A stretch of 64,000 nt of DNA. Origin: Chloroflexota bacterium (GTDB taxonomy: Bacteria; Chloroflexota; Anaerolineae; Anaerolineales; Villigracilaceae). Positions 62,573 through 64,000 of this stretch are shown piece by piece (position 1 is the stretch's first letter; each line of letters begins with the position of its first letter). The notes under the pieces are model-generated. The model was given only the letters and a program-made list of their open reading frames with translations. It had not been told where the DNA came from and made no database searches. The position numbers and the translations under genes are program-made. The stretch lies in the NCBI GenBank assembly GCA_013388855.1, contig JACAEM010000010.1, forward strand, positions 20,955-84,954, given 5' to 3'.

Positions 62573-63460
62573 ATGAACAAGATTTTCAAATGGATTGGGA
62601 TTGTGCTTGGTTCGTTGAGCGGACTGCTGCTGGCGTTGGCGCTGGTGTTCCTTATCCTTGGCAACATGCGTCTGAACAAGACGTATGTTTTCCCCACCGA
62701 TAGCGTAATCGTCCCGACCGACGATGCCAGCATCGCGCGCGGCAAACACATTGCAGAGACGACCTGCGCCCAATGTCACGGCGCGGATTTGGGCGGCGTG
62801 GGCGGCTGGTTCAAGATGGAAGGCGTCGGCGAGGTGGATGCGTCCAACTTGACGACAGGCTTGGGCGGAGTCGGAAGCGTGTACACATCCGATGCGGAGT
62901 ATGTGCGGGCAATCCGTCACGGCATTGATGCCGAAGGCAAACCCATCTTCATGCCCGCCGTGCTGGTGTATCAACGCGTGAGCGATGAAGACCTGGGCGC
63001 AGTAATTGCCTACCTGAAGGTCGCTCCGCCTGTAGACCGCGTGACCGAAGGGTCGTTTGAGATGATGGGAAAAATCATGCTCGGCGCGGGACTGTTTGGG
63101 AAACTTCCCGTCGAAGAGGCGAGCCATGCGACGACTGTCAGCGCGCCCGAAGCGGGTGTGACCGTGGAATACGGCGAATATCTTGCCGTGCTGGGCGATT
63201 GCGCTTCCTGCCACGGCGCGGACTACGCGGGCGGCGCTTACCCCGACCCAAGCGTGACTTTGCCCGTGCCGAACATCACGCCTGCGGGTAACATCGGCGC
63301 ATGGACGGAAGAGGAGTTCATTGCCGCCATGCGCGAAGGAATCACGCCTGAAGGCAAGCCGCTTGCACCCGCTTTCATGCCCTTTGAAGCCATCGGCAAA
63401 ATGACCGATGACGAGTTGGCGGCGTTGTATCTGTTTTTGCAGTCGCTGCCTGCGCAATGA
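62573..63460 (+). CDS. Membrane-anchored diheme cytochrome c
   Basis: A 295-residue protein with an N-terminal membrane anchor (about 8-31), then two cytochrome c domains. Heme-binding motifs are CAQCH (65-69) and CASCH (210-214). The likely axial methionines lie in GKPIFMPAVLVY and APAFMPFEAIG, one per domain. It is typical of periplasmic or cell-surface electron carriers that feed an oxidase, alcohol dehydrogenase or similar enzyme. The partner is not in view. AGGAG lies 8 bases before the ATG at 62573. Confidence 0.88.
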   Translation: MNKIFKWIGIVLGSLSGLLLALALVFLILGNMRLNKTYVFPTDSVIVPTDDASIARGKHIAETTCAQCHGADLGGVGGWFKMEGVGEVDASNLTTGLGGVGSVYTSDAEYVRAIRHGIDAEGKPIFMPAVLVYQRVSDEDLGAVIAYLKVAPPVDRVTEGSFEMMGKIMLGAGLFGKLPVEEASHATTVSAPEAGVTVEYGEYLAVLGDCASCHGADYAGGAYPDPSVTLPVPNITPAGNIGAWTEEEFIAAMREGITPEGKPLAPAFMPFEAIGKMTDDELAALYLFLQSLPAQ

Positions 63461-63474
63461 GCAAAGTGTTGAAA

Positions 63475-63507
63475 CATCCCGAAGGTTTCGTGAATCTTCG
63501 GGACGAT
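63475..63507 (+). terminator. Imperfect CCCGAAGG-family hairpin after the cytochrome gene
   Basis: CATCCCGAAG pairs with CTTCGGGACGATG with one bulge around an 11-base loop. It lies 14 bases after the cytochrome stop and 30 bases before the next ATG. Confidence 0.6.
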
Positions 63508-63536
63508 GGGAACTTGAATGTTTTACAGGAGAAATC

Positions 63537-64000
63537 ATGAAACCCCAAAAAATCATCATCATCGGCGGCGGGGTGGGCGGATTGTGTACCGCCATCGCCC
63601 TACAGCAATACGGTTTTACTGTGAAGGTGTACGAGAAAGTGAAAAAACTTGGCGAGGTGGGCGCAGGGTTGACGTTGTGGTCGAATGCGCTGCATGTTCT
63701 GCGCGCGCTTGGCGTGGCAGATGCGGTGATTGAGGCAGGGTCGAAGTTGAATCGTTCGCAGATTCGCGCTCACAACGGCGAGACGTTATTCGACGCCCGC
63801 ACCGACGAAATGGAAGCCCGATACGGCGAGCCAGTGGTCGCCATTCACCGCGCCGCGCTGCATGAAATTCTTATCCGTGCGCTGAAGCCCGATACGCTCA
63901 GATTGGGCATGAATTGCGCCAGGTTCGAGCAAGAAGAAGCGAGGGTCACTGTGTATTTCGAGAACGGCGAAAGCGACTCGGCGGATGTGCTGATTGGCGC
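63537..64000 (+). CDS. FAD-dependent monooxygenase (partial, cut by window end)
   Basis: N-terminal 154 residues of a p-hydroxybenzoate hydroxylase-type or zeaxanthin epoxidase-like flavoprotein. The dinucleotide-binding motif IIIIGGGVGGLCTAIALQQYG and the following VYEKVKKLGEVGAGLTLWSNAL are clear. Then comes VVAIHRAALHEIL, the conserved arginine helix. The substrate cannot be deduced. AGGAG lies 7 bases before the ATG. The last motif in view is the start of DVLIGA, which normally precedes the substrate-binding half. Confidence 0.88.
   Translation, partial: MKPQKIIIIGGGVGGLCTAIALQQYGFTVKVYEKVKKLGEVGAGLTLWSNALHVLRALGVADAVIEAGSKLNRSQIRAHNGETLFDARTDEMEARYGEPVVAIHRAALHEILIRALKPDTLRLGMNCARFEQEEARVTVYFENGESDSADVLIG

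Noticed and set aside
1..64000. tRNA, rRNA, tmRNA or riboswitch genes
   Set aside because: I looked through the larger intergenic gaps and saw no cloverleaf, conserved rRNA core or known riboswitch signature. A covariance-model scan would be needed to exclude small or unusual RNAs.

Overview
The window reads as bacterial chromosome, moderately GC-rich by eye and densely packed. My best guess is a Chloroflexota, probably Anaerolineae-like. This is inference, from secreted proteins with Thr/Pro-rich linkers and GerMN-like domains, a DUF6391 protein, many small lipoproteins, a PucC-type carrier, a TPR-GGDEF protein and dispersed GC-rich palindromes. No tRNA, rRNA, CRISPR array, insertion sequence or prophage was recognised. 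About 65 protein genes are listed.

Layout. 1-4.3 kb: iron module. One DtxR-type regulator lies upstream of feoA and a FeoB split into two genes (G domain; membrane permease, cut by the window edge). A second DtxR-type regulator diverges from a HutX/ChuX-like heme carrier, with a perfect 19-bp palindrome between them. 4.3-9.7 kb: PucC-like MFS carrier, HTH/RsbRD-like regulator, DUF6391 protein, holA, alkyltransferase-like protein, a small zinc-ribbon protein, aldo/keto reductase. 9.7-14.4 kb: surE, then an unusual minus-strand cassette of enolase-like protein, histidine phosphatase and asparagine-synthetase-like protein without the glutaminase cysteine. 14.4-23.3 kb: lipoproteins, a large M23 peptidase, a DEAD/DEAH helicase with an inserted HNH domain, small secreted proteins. 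23.4-27.0 kb: dnaG and rpoD. 27.2-41.8 kb: a complete 14-gene respiratory complex I operon, nuoA to nuoN, with a promoter before nuoA and a strong terminator after nuoN.

41.8-48.9 kb: TPR-GGDEF protein, a frameshifted zinc-ribbon membrane protein, tryptophan 2,3-dioxygenase, HAD phosphatase, fatty acid desaturase, STAS protein, lipoyl synthase. 48.9-52.9 kb: NfeD, an ICMT-like methyltransferase, a TauE/SafE exporter and an Rrf2 regulator whose putative operator precedes both its own gene and the exporter, then a YbaK-type deacylase. 53-64 kb: membrane protein, MFS carrier, methyltransferase, threonine synthase, BadF-type sugar kinase, NarL-type two-component system, a membrane protein, lipoprotein, membrane protein and diheme cytochrome c run, and the start of a FAD monooxygenase.

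The most interesting signals are the enolase-like/phosphatase/AsnB-like cassette, the split FeoB, the paired Rrf2 operators, the HNH insertion and in-frame palindromes in the helicase, and two families of palindromic repeats that recur between genes and sometimes supply coding sequence or transcription ends. Several genes carry a -10 element 6-7 bases before the start codon and no Shine-Dalgarno, suggesting leaderless mRNAs.
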